From positions 1-64,000 of the forward strand of contig JAZSIU010000011.1 of NCBI GenBank assembly GCA_045533955.1: DNA of 64,000 bases, given 5' to 3'. The position numbers and the translations under genes were made by a program. Under the pieces are notes generated by a model. That model had not been told where the DNA came from. It saw only the letters and a list, made by a program, of their open reading frames with translations, and did no database searches. The stretch is from HGM04593 sp045533955 (GTDB lineage: Bacteria > Bacteroidota > Bacteroidia > Bacteroidales > Bacteroidaceae). Below are positions 1 to 9,117 of the stretch, in pieces. Positions within the stretch are counted from its first letter, which is position 1; each line of letters starts with the position of its first letter.

Positions 1-378
1 GGTGCTGCGGAATTATAATCGACAATGCTTGCAGCAATAGTCGCGCGAAAGTGCAGGCGCAGCTTGCAGCGCGCGGGATGCGAATGGCAAGCATTGTCAA
101 CGCCCTGCGGTTAAACATACCTCGCACTTTTTCCTTAAAACAATCGAACCTACATTGAATTTCTTTTTTATGGTGTAATATTTAATTTAAATTACCTTTT
201 GCACGTATTATATGCTGCTGTTCTTGAAAATTAGAAATAGATTATTGATTCTTGTTCACAGTAAATTTCTACTGAGCCTTTTTTATTTTAATTGTTACGG
301 ACTTTTTATAATATAGCAATAGGCTGCATCCACCGATGCAGCCTATTGGCGATTTTGTAGATTGTTTGTATTGCTTTA
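1..378. other. Intergenic left edge with structured inverted repeats
   Basis: No convincing gene is seen. Two structures stand out. Positions 21-32 (GACAATGCTTGC) pair perfectly with 87-98 and enclose a GC-rich interior that also has CGCGC/GCGCG complementarity. Positions 317-329 pair with 336-348 around a 6-nt loop; this second hairpin lies just past the stop codon of the minus-strand porin gene and is its likely terminator. The 200 bases between are AT-rich. The first structure could be the 3' end or terminator of a gene beyond the edge, or a small RNA. Confidence 0.5.
317..348 (-). terminator. Terminator hairpin after the FadL-like porin gene
   Basis: Perfect 13-bp inverted repeat (CAATAGGCTGCAT / ATGCAGCCTATTG) with a 6-nt loop, about 30 bp beyond the porin stop codon. 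On the minus strand it is followed by an A/T-rich run. Confidence 0.7.
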
Positions 379-1737
379 TTAGAGGCGGAAGTCAACACCG
401 ATTGATGCGTTGTGTGTCTTGCGCTCGTAGCGTGTCATTGAAACTTTGTTGTTGTCGGGAGCGTAGTTGGCATAGCAGTAACCAAAGTTGATGTCAACCT
501 TCTCGCTGATGCTGTACTTACCACCAACACCTGTCATAAATGAGTCGTTGATGAAGCCGAGGTCGCTTGTGTAGTTGTCGTTGATACCAAAGTTGCTGTA
601 CTGTATACCGGCCGATACAAGGAACTTGTCTGTTACCTTAAACTCGGCACCGCAAAGGTACTCGATGGTGTTACGGCTCAGCTTTTTCATATTGTCGCCG
701 CCCATAAGAGACTCAATCTTGGCGTCCTTGTCGAAGTAGTAATTCCAACCGGCCATTACCTGAAGGCGGGGGATAATCTGCCAAGAACCTGCGAGTGTGA
801 GGATTGCGGGGGCGTCGGCGCGCAGTGTGTTGCCATCGGCAAAGCCACCGAGGTAACCACGGAGACCGGCACCTGCTGCACTCTCAATCATTGATGACAT
901 TCCGGGAACGAGTTCGTCGAGTGCTGCGTTTGCCTTGATATCTGCAATATTGGGGTTATCGTTGCTGTTCTCGATGCTTGTAATTGCGCGGAACTCATAC
1001 TTTGCAGCAAAGTTAAAATTACCAATTTTATAGTCGAGGCCAAAGATGGGAGCAAAAGCGATACCGCTCTGGTCCATATCAAGGTTAACTGTCATTACAT
1101 CGAGGTTACCCTTACCCACAGCGCTAAGGTCGGCTATCGCCTTGATAGTGCCCTGATAGTTGTTGCTAACATAGTTACCACGAACACCTGCGTAGGCCGA
1201 GAGGTTGTCGTTTATTTTGTAAGCTGCACCAAGCTGAAGAGCAAACAGATACTGTGTTGACTCGAACTGTGAAGCACCTGTGATTTTCATAGGAATGGGA
1301 GACATTGAACCAAGGTTTGCACCAAGACCACCAATGAGGTTGTCGAAGAGGGGCAGACCGCCGTCGAACTCGGCTTTACCGCCACCGCCGGGCATTCCGA
1401 AGAATCCGCTGAATGTCCAGTCGCCTGTCTTATATGCTGCAAAAAGTGTGGGCATACAGGGTACATATACCTTACCGTCGTATTTCTTGTTGTTGTTTGC
1501 GAGGTCGATGGCGTCGCGCTGCTGCCATATCATCTGCCAGTTGGCCGAGAATGACCAGCCTTCGTTGAAGAACGCTGTTCCTGCGGGGTTGAAATAGATG
1601 GCGTCGGTCGAGAGTGATGCAAAGCGGGCAGGGTTGCGTACGAATGATGCGCTCTGGTTGGTGTTTGTGAGCAGACCACCTGCAAATGATACTACTGCGA
1701 GTGATGCCAATGCAATACTTGTGAATAATCTTTTCAT
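379..1737 (-). CDS. FadL/OmpP1-type outer membrane porin
   Basis: Predicted outer-membrane beta-barrel of the FadL/OmpP1/TodX family, which passes hydrophobic compounds such as fatty acids or aromatics across the outer membrane. The 452 residues begin with a Sec signal peptide (MKRLFTSIALASLAVVSFAG, cleavage near residue 20). The hallmark motif NPAG follows near residue 50, in a segment resembling the N-terminal hatch region. The remainder has alternating strand-like segments rich in aromatics and glycine, ending in GVDFRL. The gene is transcribed alone, with a terminator downstream and a TACTTTTG -7 box upstream. Family assignment is good; the substrate cannot be read from the sequence. Confidence 0.85.
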   Translation of the reverse strand: MKRLFTSIALASLAVVSFAGGLLTNTNQSASFVRNPARFASLSTDAIYFNPAGTAFFNEGWSFSANWQMIWQQRDAIDLANNNKKYDGKVYVPCMPTLFAAYKTGDWTFSGFFGMPGGGGKAEFDGGLPLFDNLIGGLGANLGSMSPIPMKITGASQFESTQYLFALQLGAAYKINDNLSAYAGVRGNYVSNNYQGTIKAIADLSAVGKGNLDVMTVNLDMDQSGIAFAPIFGLDYKIGNFNFAAKYEFRAITSIENSNDNPNIADIKANAALDELVPGMSSMIESAAGAGLRGYLGGFADGNTLRADAPAILTLAGSWQIIPRLQVMAGWNYYFDKDAKIESLMGGDNMKKLSRNTIEYLCGAEFKVTDKFLVSAGIQYSNFGINDNYTSDLGFINDSFMTGVGGKYSISEKVDINFGYCYANYAPDNNKVSMTRYERKTHNASIGVDFRL

Positions 1738-1810
1738 AATAAAAGTTTTAAGTTGTACTTATTATTTCGTGTTTTTTTGCTTAAAAGCTGTCTGTTTTTG
1801 AAAAACTGCA

Positions 1811-1818
1811 CAAAAGTA
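1811..1818 (-). promoter_or_regulatory. Bacteroidota -7 box for the porin gene
   Basis: TACTTTTG on the minus strand fits the TAnnTTTG consensus of the Bacteroidota primary sigma factor and lies about 75 bp before the start codon. No clear -33 element is seen. Confidence 0.5.
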
Positions 1819-1915
1819 CGTTATTTGTGCAAATAGCGTGCGCACTTTTATCTTTTTAACATAAAAAATGTATAAAATGAAAAGACTTTGTATAAAATTT
1901 ACAATAATTTTGTCG

Positions 1916-3244
1916 CTATTGATGTTTTTTTATCTCTTTTCGGAAGCGGCGGTAGTAGAGGACGGCGGCTGTGGTGAGCCCCACGGGAAGGCCCATTGCA
2001 ACGCCTATTGCTCCCATCTGCATTGTAAAGCCCAATAGGTAGCTGATGGGCAGGGCAAGGCATACGTACGAGATAAAGGCGTATGTGCCCAATGGCTTTG
2101 TTACCTCGATGCCGCGTAGGGCGTTGGCGTAGTTTGTCTGTATGCCGTCGCTTATCTGGTAAGCGAGCATCGGTACAAGAAGAGCGGTGAACATTGTCTG
2201 TATCACGCTGTCGTCGGTAAAGAGGGCGGCAAATTCGTTTCTCAGTGTGGCGATTAGCAGCGATAGTATCACTGCCGAGGCGAGTATTATGTGCAGGCTG
2301 GCGTTGGCTGTGAGGTGTACTTTGTCCCATTGTCCGCGTCCGCGATAGTGGCTCATTCTTATGCAGGCGGCGGCGCCTATGCCATAGTATATGAGAAAGC
2401 AGAGTGAGCCGGTGGTGCACATTATCTGAAAGGCGGCAAGCTCGGTGGCACCCAACCATCCCATAAGTAGTGAGGCCAGGGAGAATGAGGCTGTCTCCAT
2501 TCCCATCTGAAGGGCAAGCGGGGTGCCTACGACGAATAGGGCGACTATGTCGCTCCACGTGCTATTGTGGCGGTGGAATCCTGTGCCGTATATGCTGAAT
2601 TTCTTTTGTTTTTTAATGAGTATGTACATCATTATAACTATCAGTATGCGCGATATTAGGGTGGCGATACCTGCGCCTGTAAGGCCTAATTGGGGCATTC
2701 CGCACTTTCCGTAGATGAGCATATAGTTGAGTATTATGTTCACCACGTTCCCTATTATAATTACCCACATTGCGGTTTTTGTGGATGCCACCGAGTCGGT
2801 AAACTGTTTGAAGCAGTTGAACAGCACTACAAAGGGAATTGCAAGCAGATAGGTTAGGAAATAGGGGCGCATTAGTGGGAGCAGCTCGGTGGGCTGTCCT
2901 AAATTGTGCAGATTAAAGTAGAGTATTGTGTATATTATGGTTACGATTGCACCGCACAGCAGATTGGCTACTATGCTGTCTTTGAACGAGGCGCCTACGT
3001 TGTCTTTTTCGCCTCGGCCGTAGAAAGCGCCGATGATGGGGGTTGCTCCGTAGCTGAAGCCTATGAGTGCTACTATACCTAAATTAAATATATTGGTTAC
3101 AAAACCTGCCGAGGAGAGGGCGGCGGCGCTATAATGGCCTACCATTATGGTGTCGATGAAGCCGAGGATGACGTTGCCGAGCTGTCCCAGCACGATGGGG
3201 GCGCCCAAACGCAGTATGGAGCTGTAATATGGTTTGTATCTCAT
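1916..3244 (-). CDS. MATE-family efflux transporter
   Basis: Inner-membrane multidrug and toxin extrusion transporter, expected to export drugs or metabolites in exchange for Na+ or H+. Its 442 residues hold about 12 hydrophobic segments in two similar halves. The N-terminal part has the family pattern of a short cytosolic start, a glycine/proline-rich first helix (LGAPIVLGQLGNVILGFIDT) and the MVGHYSAAALSSAG stretch. Length is normal for the family. It stands alone, downstream of the terminator of the tkt-rpiB operon. Subfamily and substrate cannot be decided. Confidence 0.9.
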   Translation of the reverse strand: MRYKPYYSSILRLGAPIVLGQLGNVILGFIDTIMVGHYSAAALSSAGFVTNIFNLGIVALIGFSYGATPIIGAFYGRGEKDNVGASFKDSIVANLLCGAIVTIIYTILYFNLHNLGQPTELLPLMRPYFLTYLLAIPFVVLFNCFKQFTDSVASTKTAMWVIIIGNVVNIILNYMLIYGKCGMPQLGLTGAGIATLISRILIVIMMYILIKKQKKFSIYGTGFHRHNSTWSDIVALFVVGTPLALQMGMETASFSLASLLMGWLGATELAAFQIMCTTGSLCFLIYYGIGAAACIRMSHYRGRGQWDKVHLTANASLHIILASAVILSLLIATLRNEFAALFTDDSVIQTMFTALLVPMLAYQISDGIQTNYANALRGIEVTKPLGTYAFISYVCLALPISYLLGFTMQMGAIGVAMGLPVGLTTAAVLYYRRFRKEIKKHQ

Positions 3245-3301
3245 ATATTATATAAGGTATATAGTTTGTTCTTATTGCTTGCGTGTAGGGAGGTTCACTT
3301 G

Positions 3302-3338
3302 AAAAGAGGGTGTGCCTTATAGTGGCACACCCTCTTTT
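3302..3338 (-). terminator. Terminator of the tkt-rpiB operon
   Basis: Perfect 15-bp inverted repeat (AAAAGAGGGTGTGCC with its complement) around a 7-nt loop, between the rpiB stop and the MATE start. The A/T ends supply a U-tract in either direction. Confidence 0.85.
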
Positions 3339-3356
3339 ATATGGGCAATCTGTTAT

Positions 3357-3788
3357 TTAACAGGGGATTGCGTCTATCCTACGTTGGTGGCGGCCTCCTT
3401 CAAATTCGGTGCCGAGGAATGTCTCGACGCACTCTTTGGCCGTGGCTTCTTCGATGAAGCGGCCGGGCATTACAAGTATGTTGGCGTCGTTGTGCTGACG
3501 GGCAAGGGCTGCAATCTGGGGCATCCAACAGAGGGCGCCGCGCACTCCTCTGTGGTGGTTCACTGACATATTTATTCCGTTGCCTGTTCCGCAGATGGCG
3601 ATGCCTGCGTTGCACTCGCCGCTTTCGACGGCCGAGGCAAGGGCGTGCCCGAATTGTGGATAGTCGCAACTCTCGGTGCTGTTGGTTCCGTAGTCCTTAA
3701 ACTCGTAGCCCATTTGTGTGAGCCACTCTTTGACGCGCTCTTTCAGGGGGTAGCCTGCGTGGTCGCTTGCAAGTCCTATTGTTTTCAT
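3357..3788 (-). CDS. rpiB: Ribose-5-phosphate isomerase B
   Basis: Interconverts ribose 5-phosphate and ribulose 5-phosphate in the non-oxidative pentose phosphate pathway (cytosol). The 143-residue length and the motifs ASDHAGYPLK near the N terminus and CGTGNGINMSVNHHRG in the middle, with the conserved catalytic Cys and the Asn/Gly loop, are typical of the RpiB/LacAB fold. The start codon overlaps the transketolase stop by 4 bp (ATGA), so the two enzymes, consecutive in the pathway, are translationally coupled. Confidence 0.95.
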   Translation of the reverse strand: MKTIGLASDHAGYPLKERVKEWLTQMGYEFKDYGTNSTESCDYPQFGHALASAVESGECNAGIAICGTGNGINMSVNHHRGVRGALCWMPQIAALARQHNDANILVMPGRFIEEATAKECVETFLGTEFEGGRHQRRIDAIPC

Positions 3789-5800
3789 CCGAGCATCTCT
3801 TTTACTTGGTTATATACGTTCTGTGCTGTGAAGCCTAACTTCTCGTCGAGTACTTTGTAGGGGGCCGAGAATCCGAATGAGTCGAGGCCATATACTTTGC
3901 CGTTGAGCCCTACAAGGCCTTCGAGGTTTACGGGAAGGCCGGCTGTGAGGCCGAATATCTTGGCGCCTGCGGGCAGGATGCTTTGCTGATACTCTTTGCT
4001 TTGGTTGCGGAAAAGTCCTTCGGAGGGTACCGAGACGATGCGGGTCTTTATGCCGTCGGCTTTAAGGAGTTTGGCGCCTTCGACAAGGGTGGAGACCTCG
4101 CTGCCTGAGGCTAGCAGTATTACGTCGTAGTCCTCGTCGGAGCCGGCGATAATGTAGGCTCCTTTGCTTGCTTGGCTGTAGTCGGTGCCTGCGGGAAGGT
4201 TGGTTACATTCTGACGCGAGAAGATGAGGCCTGTGGGGGTGTTGTCGTTATCCATAGCCAAACGCCAAGCCTCGGTGGCTTCGTTGACGTCGGCAGGACG
4301 CAGCACGAGCATCGAGTTTTTGCCGCTGTGGTTCTTTACTTTTTCCATCAGACGTACTTGTGCCTCTTGCTCGACGGGCTCGTGGGTGGGGCCGTCCTCG
4401 CCTACGCGGAAGGCATCGTGCGACCAGATGAATTTTACGGGGAGCTCCATTAGGGCGGCCATACGGATGGCGGGCTTCATATAGTCGCTGAATACGAAGA
4501 ATGTGCCGCAGGCTGCAATAACGCCGCCGTGAAGTGCCATTCCTATGCACAGACAGGCCATTGTGAGCTCGGATACTCCGGCGTGCAGGAAGGCGCCGCT
4601 AAAGTCGCCGGGAACAAAGGCGTGGGTCTTTTTGAGGAAGCCGTCGGTCTTGTCGCTGTTGCACAAGTCGGCCGATGCGCATATCATATTGCCGTAGTTC
4701 TCGGCCAATATTCCGAGGATGTGTGCCGAGGCGTTGCGGGTGGGGGAGTCGGCCTTTTGCTCTATCGAGGACCAATCAATCTGTGGCTGTTTGCCTGCGA
4801 ACCACTCGGCCAGCTTGATGGCAAGGTCGGGGTTCTGTGCTGCCCACGCTGCTTTGCGTGTACGACGCTCGGCTACTATGGTGCGGAGCTCGTTGAGACG
4901 GTTGTTGTACATCTCTTTTACCTCGGGGAAGAATACGAAGGGATTCTCGATGTCGCCGCCGAGGTGCTTGATTGTGTTTATGTAGGCGTCGCCACCAAGA
5001 GGGGCGCCGTGTGTGCCGCAGTCAAACTCGTAGCTGCTGCCGTCGGCGCGGCGCGCTCCCTTGCCCATCACGGTGTTGCCGATGATGAGGGTGGGGCGCT
5101 CTTGTTCGGCCTTGGCCTCGATGAGGGCGGCACGAATAGCGTCGCAGTCGTTGCCGTCTATTGTGATTACTTTCCAGCCCCAAGCCTCGTATTTCTTGGC
5201 TGTGTCCTCGAACATTACTTGGTCGCAACGTGTCGAGAGCTGTATCTGATTGGCGTCGTAGAACATTATGAGGTTGTTGAGCTTCAGATAGCCTGCCATA
5301 CGGCCTGCACCCTGAGAAATCTCTTCTTGTACACCACCGTCCGAGATAAAGGCGTAGATGGTCTGTCCCATAACCTCGCTGCCTAAACGTGCTTCAAGGA
5401 ATTTGGCGGCGATGGCGGCACCTACGGCGTAGGTGTGTCCCTGACCAAGAGGGCCTGAGGTGTTCTCGATGCCGCGAGCAAAATTCACCTCGGGGTGGCC
5501 GGGGGTGTTGCTCTTCCATTGACGCAGCTGCTTGAGGTCGTCCATTGTGTATTTATCGGAGAGAGCAAGGACGGCGTAAAGCATTGGAGACATATGACCG
5601 GGGTCGAGGAAGAAACGGTCGCGACCCTCCCAAAGGGGATTCTCGGGGTCGTAAACCAAAAACTCGGAATATAGTACATTGATAAAGTCTGCACCGCCCA
5701 TTGCGCCACCGGGGTGTCCCGACTTTGCTTTTTCTACCATTGCAGCAGTGAGAATACGGATATTGTCTGCTGCCTTGTTCATCAGTTGTTTGCTGTTCAT
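3785..5800 (-). CDS. tkt: Transketolase
   Basis: Thiamine-diphosphate enzyme moving two-carbon ketol units between sugar phosphates. The 671 residues cover the full family length: PP domain (SGHPGGAMGGAD, GPLGQGH), a TPP-binding segment reading FISDGGVQEE where most transketolases have GDG, the Pyr domain with GVSELTMACLCIGMALHGG and HDAFRVGEDGPTHEP, and a C-terminal domain. The SDG variant resembles transketolases I associate with Bacteroidota, so it is probably not a defect. First gene of a two-gene operon with rpiB; a TACTTTTG -7 box lies about 50 bp upstream. Confidence 0.96.
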   Translation of the reverse strand: MNSKQLMNKAADNIRILTAAMVEKAKSGHPGGAMGGADFINVLYSEFLVYDPENPLWEGRDRFFLDPGHMSPMLYAVLALSDKYTMDDLKQLRQWKSNTPGHPEVNFARGIENTSGPLGQGHTYAVGAAIAAKFLEARLGSEVMGQTIYAFISDGGVQEEISQGAGRMAGYLKLNNLIMFYDANQIQLSTRCDQVMFEDTAKKYEAWGWKVITIDGNDCDAIRAALIEAKAEQERPTLIIGNTVMGKGARRADGSSYEFDCGTHGAPLGGDAYINTIKHLGGDIENPFVFFPEVKEMYNNRLNELRTIVAERRTRKAAWAAQNPDLAIKLAEWFAGKQPQIDWSSIEQKADSPTRNASAHILGILAENYGNMICASADLCNSDKTDGFLKKTHAFVPGDFSGAFLHAGVSELTMACLCIGMALHGGVIAACGTFFVFSDYMKPAIRMAALMELPVKFIWSHDAFRVGEDGPTHEPVEQEAQVRLMEKVKNHSGKNSMLVLRPADVNEATEAWRLAMDNDNTPTGLIFSRQNVTNLPAGTDYSQASKGAYIIAGSDEDYDVILLASGSEVSTLVEGAKLLKADGIKTRIVSVPSEGLFRNQSKEYQQSILPAGAKIFGLTAGLPVNLEGLVGLNGKVYGLDSFGFSAPYKVLDEKLGFTAQNVYNQVKEMLG

Positions 5801-5848
5801 ACTTTCTTTATGAGGTTAGTTGAAAACAGTTCTTTTATTATACTTTTG

Positions 5849-5856
5849 CAAAAGTA
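5849..5856 (-). promoter_or_regulatory. -7 box for tkt-rpiB
   Basis: Minus-strand TACTTTTG fits TAnnTTTG and lies about 50 bp before the tkt start. It is inside the short palindrome TACTTTTGCAAAAGTA (5841-5856), which could also be a regulator site. Confidence 0.5.
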
Positions 5857-5974
5857 CGATATTTTGTTGGATTGAGGAAAATATTTGAGCATTGATTTTG
5901 TCTGTTGTGTGAGTTTAAATGAAATTTTATGTTGTAACAGATGTTAAAATAATGTATATTGGTTAAATTTATAT

Positions 5975-5982
5975 TATCTTCG
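5975..5982 (+). promoter_or_regulatory. -7 box for tex
   Basis: TATCTTCG, a frequent Bacteroidota -7 variant, lies about 75 bp before the chosen ATG of tex. The upstream in-frame TTG at 6002 falls only 20 bp after it, supporting 6056 as the start. Confidence 0.5.
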
Positions 5983-6055
5983 CTTCGACTTTTTTTTATT
6001 TTTGTTGCTATCGGCTTTTTTGTCGGTAGGGTATTATGTAATTTATTGTATTTGT

Positions 6056-8167
6056 ATGCTGATTAAAATTATTGCCCGGGAGCTGGAAATTGCTGCCGAG
6101 AGGGTTAAAAATACGGTGGAGCTGCTGAGTGAGGGGGCTACGGTGCCTTTTATTGCGCGTTATCGCAAGGAGGCTACGGGAGGGCTCGATGAGGTGGCTA
6201 TTGGTAATATTAAGGATTTATACGAGAGGCTTCAGGCTATTGTGCAGCGCAAGCATACGATTGTGGCTACCATCGAGGAGCAGGGTAAACTGACGCCCGA
6301 ACTTAAAAAACGAATCGACGAGTGTTACGACAGTGTCGAACTCGAGGATATTTATCTTCCCTTTCGTCCCAAGCGTCGCACGCGGGCCACTATGGCCAAG
6401 GAGCGCGGCCTTGAGCCGCTGGCCGATATTATTATGATGCAGCAGACGGCCGACATTAGGGCAAGGGCGCAGATGTTTATAAATAAGGATGTGCCGACGA
6501 GCGACGATGCTATTGCGGGAGCGTGTGATATTATTGCCGAGCGTGTGTCCGAGGATGAGTGGGCACGCGGCTCAGTGCGCAGGCTCTTTGCGCGCCGAGG
6601 GACTATCTGCTCGAAGGTGGTCAAGGGTAAGGAGGCTGATGGCATAAAATATGCCGATTATTATGAGTGGAGCGAACCTGTGCAGCGTGTCTCGTCGCAC
6701 CGTCTGCTGGCTATGATGCGTGGCGAGGAGGAGGGCTTCTTGCGTCTCTCAATCGCAGTGGATAATGACGAGGCTCTCGAGGGGCTCTCGCGCCGATTCA
6801 TTAAGCGCGGCTCGGCCTCGGCCGAGTATATGCGGGAGGCTGTTGCCGATGGCTTCAAGCGTCTGCTGGCGCCCTCTATCGAGAATGAGACGATGGGTGG
6901 TGCAAAAGAGCGCGCCGACGATGAGGCAATTGCTGTATTTGCCGAGAATCTGAGGCAGTTGTTGCTGTCCTCGCCGTTGGGGCAAAAGAGGGTGCTTTCA
7001 ATTGACCCGGGCTTCCGAACGGGCTGTAAGGTGGTTGTGCTCGACTCGCAGGGTAATCTGTTGCATCACACGGTTATTTATCCGCATCCGCCGCAGAACG
7101 ACCGCGAGGGTGCGGCCGATAAGATTAGGGCGCTTGTCAGGGATTATCGTATCGAGGCTTTTGCCATTGGTAACGGCACGGCGGGACGCGAGACCGAGGA
7201 GTTTGTACGCCGTCTGGGGCTTGAACCCGAGATTTTCTCGGTGAACGAGGATGGCGCTTCGGTATATTCGGCCTCGGCGGTGGCGCGCGAGGAGTTTCCC
7301 GATGAGGATGTTACGGTGCGTGGCGCTGTCTCTATCGGCAGGCGATTGATTGACCCGCTATCGGAGCTTGTGAAGATTGAGCCGCGCTCTATCGGGGTGG
7401 GGCAGTATCAGCATAGTGTCGATCAGACAAAATTAAGGGATAGGCTGAATGTGGTTGTCGAGAGTTGTGTGAATAAGGTGGGGGTGAATGTAAATACTGC
7501 CACTAAGCAGATTCTTACGCATATTTCGGGCCTCGGGCCGGCGCTTGCCGAGAATATTGTTAAGTATCGTGCCGCGAATGGAGATTTTCCCACGCGCAGG
7601 GCGCTGCTCAAGGTGCCGCGATTGGGGAATAAGGCTTTTGAGCAGGCGGCGGGATTCTTGCGTGTCGTTGGCGGAAAGGAACTTCTTGACAGTACGGCTG
7701 TGCATCCCGAGTCGTATGCTATTGTCGAGCGTATGGCGGCTGATGCGGGTGTAGGGCTCGAGCGCTTTATCACTGACGCCGAGGCGCGCAAAGGGGTGCA
7801 GCTGAAGAATTATATCACCGATAAGGTGGGAATGCCCACGCTGACGGATATTATGGAGGCGCTGAACAAGCGCGGGCTCGACCCGCGCGAGCAGGCTAAG
7901 GCTTTTGCTTTCGATGCTAATGTGCACGAGATTGGGGACTTGCGCGAGGGGATGATTCTCCCGGGGCTTGTTTCGAATATCACTGCTTTTGGGGCGTTTG
8001 TGAATATCGGGGTGCATCAGGATGGCCTTGTGCATATTTCGCAGCTTGCCGATAGATTCGTATCTTCGCCCTCGGACGTTGTGAGGCTGGGACAGCAAGT
8101 GATGGTGAGGGTCGTCGAGGTTGATATTAAACGCAAGAGAATAAGCCTCTCGATGAAGGGTATTTAA
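6056..8167 (+). CDS. tex: Tex-family RNA-binding transcription accessory protein
   Basis: Cytosolic nucleic-acid-binding protein of the Tex/Spt6-like family, linked to transcription and RNA quality. About 703 residues from the ATG at 6056 (MLIKIIARELEIAAERV); an in-frame TTG upstream only adds a hydrophobic stretch foreign to the family. Seen in order: helical N-terminal Tex domain (GATVPFIARYRKEATGG), YqgF/RNase H-like domain (VLSIDPGFRTGCKV), helix-hairpin-helix pair (ISGLGPALAENIVKYR, LLKVPRLGNKAFEQAAGFLR), and a C-terminal S1 domain (LREGMILPGLVSNITAFGAFV). Full family length, single gene. Confidence 0.95.
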   Translation: MLIKIIARELEIAAERVKNTVELLSEGATVPFIARYRKEATGGLDEVAIGNIKDLYERLQAIVQRKHTIVATIEEQGKLTPELKKRIDECYDSVELEDIYLPFRPKRRTRATMAKERGLEPLADIIMMQQTADIRARAQMFINKDVPTSDDAIAGACDIIAERVSEDEWARGSVRRLFARRGTICSKVVKGKEADGIKYADYYEWSEPVQRVSSHRLLAMMRGEEEGFLRLSIAVDNDEALEGLSRRFIKRGSASAEYMREAVADGFKRLLAPSIENETMGGAKERADDEAIAVFAENLRQLLLSSPLGQKRVLSIDPGFRTGCKVVVLDSQGNLLHHTVIYPHPPQNDREGAADKIRALVRDYRIEAFAIGNGTAGRETEEFVRRLGLEPEIFSVNEDGASVYSASAVAREEFPDEDVTVRGAVSIGRRLIDPLSELVKIEPRSIGVGQYQHSVDQTKLRDRLNVVVESCVNKVGVNVNTATKQILTHISGLGPALAENIVKYRAANGDFPTRRALLKVPRLGNKAFEQAAGFLRVVGGKELLDSTAVHPESYAIVERMAADAGVGLERFITDAEARKGVQLKNYITDKVGMPTLTDIMEALNKRGLDPREQAKAFAFDANVHEIGDLREGMILPGLVSNITAFGAFVNIGVHQDGLVHISQLADRFVSSPSDVVRLGQQVMVRVVEVDIKRKRISLSMKGI

Positions 8168-8248
8168 GGAGGCTGTTTAAAAAGTTTGCTTTGTTGCAGG
8201 CTCTTGTAAATAATGTTTTTACTAATAGATAATTTTTTACGGCTTATA

Positions 8249-8292
8249 AAACACTCGGGGTGCACTATTTTTACAGTGCACCCCGAGTGTTT
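8249..8292. terminator. Bidirectional terminator between tex and a membrane-protein gene
   Basis: Perfect 18-bp inverted repeat (AAACACTCGGGGTGCACT and complement) with an 8-nt loop, placed between two convergent genes. Confidence 0.85.
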
Positions 8293-8296
8293 GTCG

Positions 8297-9007
8297 TTAA
8301 AGTATTATTATTCTAATGATTGCGCTGATGATTATTCCCAATAACCACCAAAGGTAATATTTGTTCCAAATTCGGTATTGTTCTTTTGGGGGAATATCCG
8401 AGGGCTCGGCACAGAATATTGCGGGGCTTATCACCGTATATAGCAGAATTATACTTACTACATTTATAGAAAGGGATATTATGTGATATATCTCAAGGTT
8501 ATTATGGAGTAGGGGTACCATCAATTCGTGTATTGCAGGTATTATTATATAAAGGAATGCTATATAGCAGTTTATTCTTGTGGCGCTGTTTTTTGTGAGC
8601 TTTTGGTTGCGTTTGACGGCTCCCCAAAGATAGCATATAACAAGTATACTTATCAACCCGGGGAGGCCTAATAATGTGCTATTTGAAATTTCGGATGCTT
8701 TATCGATGGTGCTGAGTGAATATTGCCAGATAATGCCTTCCAACAATATGGCGCCGGCTGTGATTCTTAGAATGGTCTTTAGGGCTTTATTGCTTGTGGC
8801 TGACGATAGCAACAGATAGCCTGCGGGGGCTGTTATTATAAGGATATATCCTGCGCTCTTTATAATTGGTAGATAATCGTTTATGGCAATATTTAATACA
8901 AGGTCGGCTATTATCCATAATGTGTCGGTGAATAATGATAATGACAGAAGCAGGAAGGCTGCTAAAATCTTGTTCTCGTTGGTGAAATTTTTATATTCGC
9001 TGCTCAT
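8297..9007 (-). CDS. Hypothetical multi-pass membrane protein
   Basis: Not recognised. The 236 residues contain about seven hydrophobic stretches (for example ILAAFLLLSLSLFTDTLWII, YILIITAPAGYLLLS, LISILVICYLWGAV, IISAIIRIIIL) with short polar links and no catalytic motif I can name. A charged N-terminal stretch (SSEYKNFTNENK) precedes the first helix and there is no cleavable signal. It converges on tex through a shared terminator and has no operon partner. AT-richer than its neighbours. The coding call rests on length, clean start and composition. Confidence 0.65.
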   Translation of the reverse strand: MSSEYKNFTNENKILAAFLLLSLSLFTDTLWIIADLVLNIAINDYLPIIKSAGYILIITAPAGYLLLSSATSNKALKTILRITAGAILLEGIIWQYSLSTIDKASEISNSTLLGLPGLISILVICYLWGAVKRNQKLTKNSATRINCYIAFLYIIIPAIHELMVPLLHNNLEIYHIISLSINVVSIILLYTVISPAIFCAEPSDIPPKEQYRIWNKYYLWWLLGIIISAIIRIIIL

Positions 9008-9062
9008 ATTACTTTTTTTGGTTTATTCATAATAATACATTGTTGTCTGTCGTTGCCTTAAA

Positions 9063-9096
9063 AATAATAAAAGCACCCGCGGGTGCTTTTATTATT
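9063..9096 (-). terminator. Terminator of the galactose operon
   Basis: Perfect 34-bp palindrome (17-bp arms, core GCACCCGCGGGTGC flanked by A/T runs) shortly after the galK stop codon. Confidence 0.85.
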
Positions 9097-9117
9097 CAGA
9101 ATAAATTTGATGTTTGA

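Noticed and set aside
1899..2558. 219-codon open frame overlapping the MATE gene
   Set aside because: Same strand, other frame; Arg/His-rich shadow composition inside an obvious transporter gene.
4529..5386. 285-codon plus-strand open frame
   Set aside because: Lies wholly antisense to transketolase; its length comes from the high GC third-position bias of that gene.
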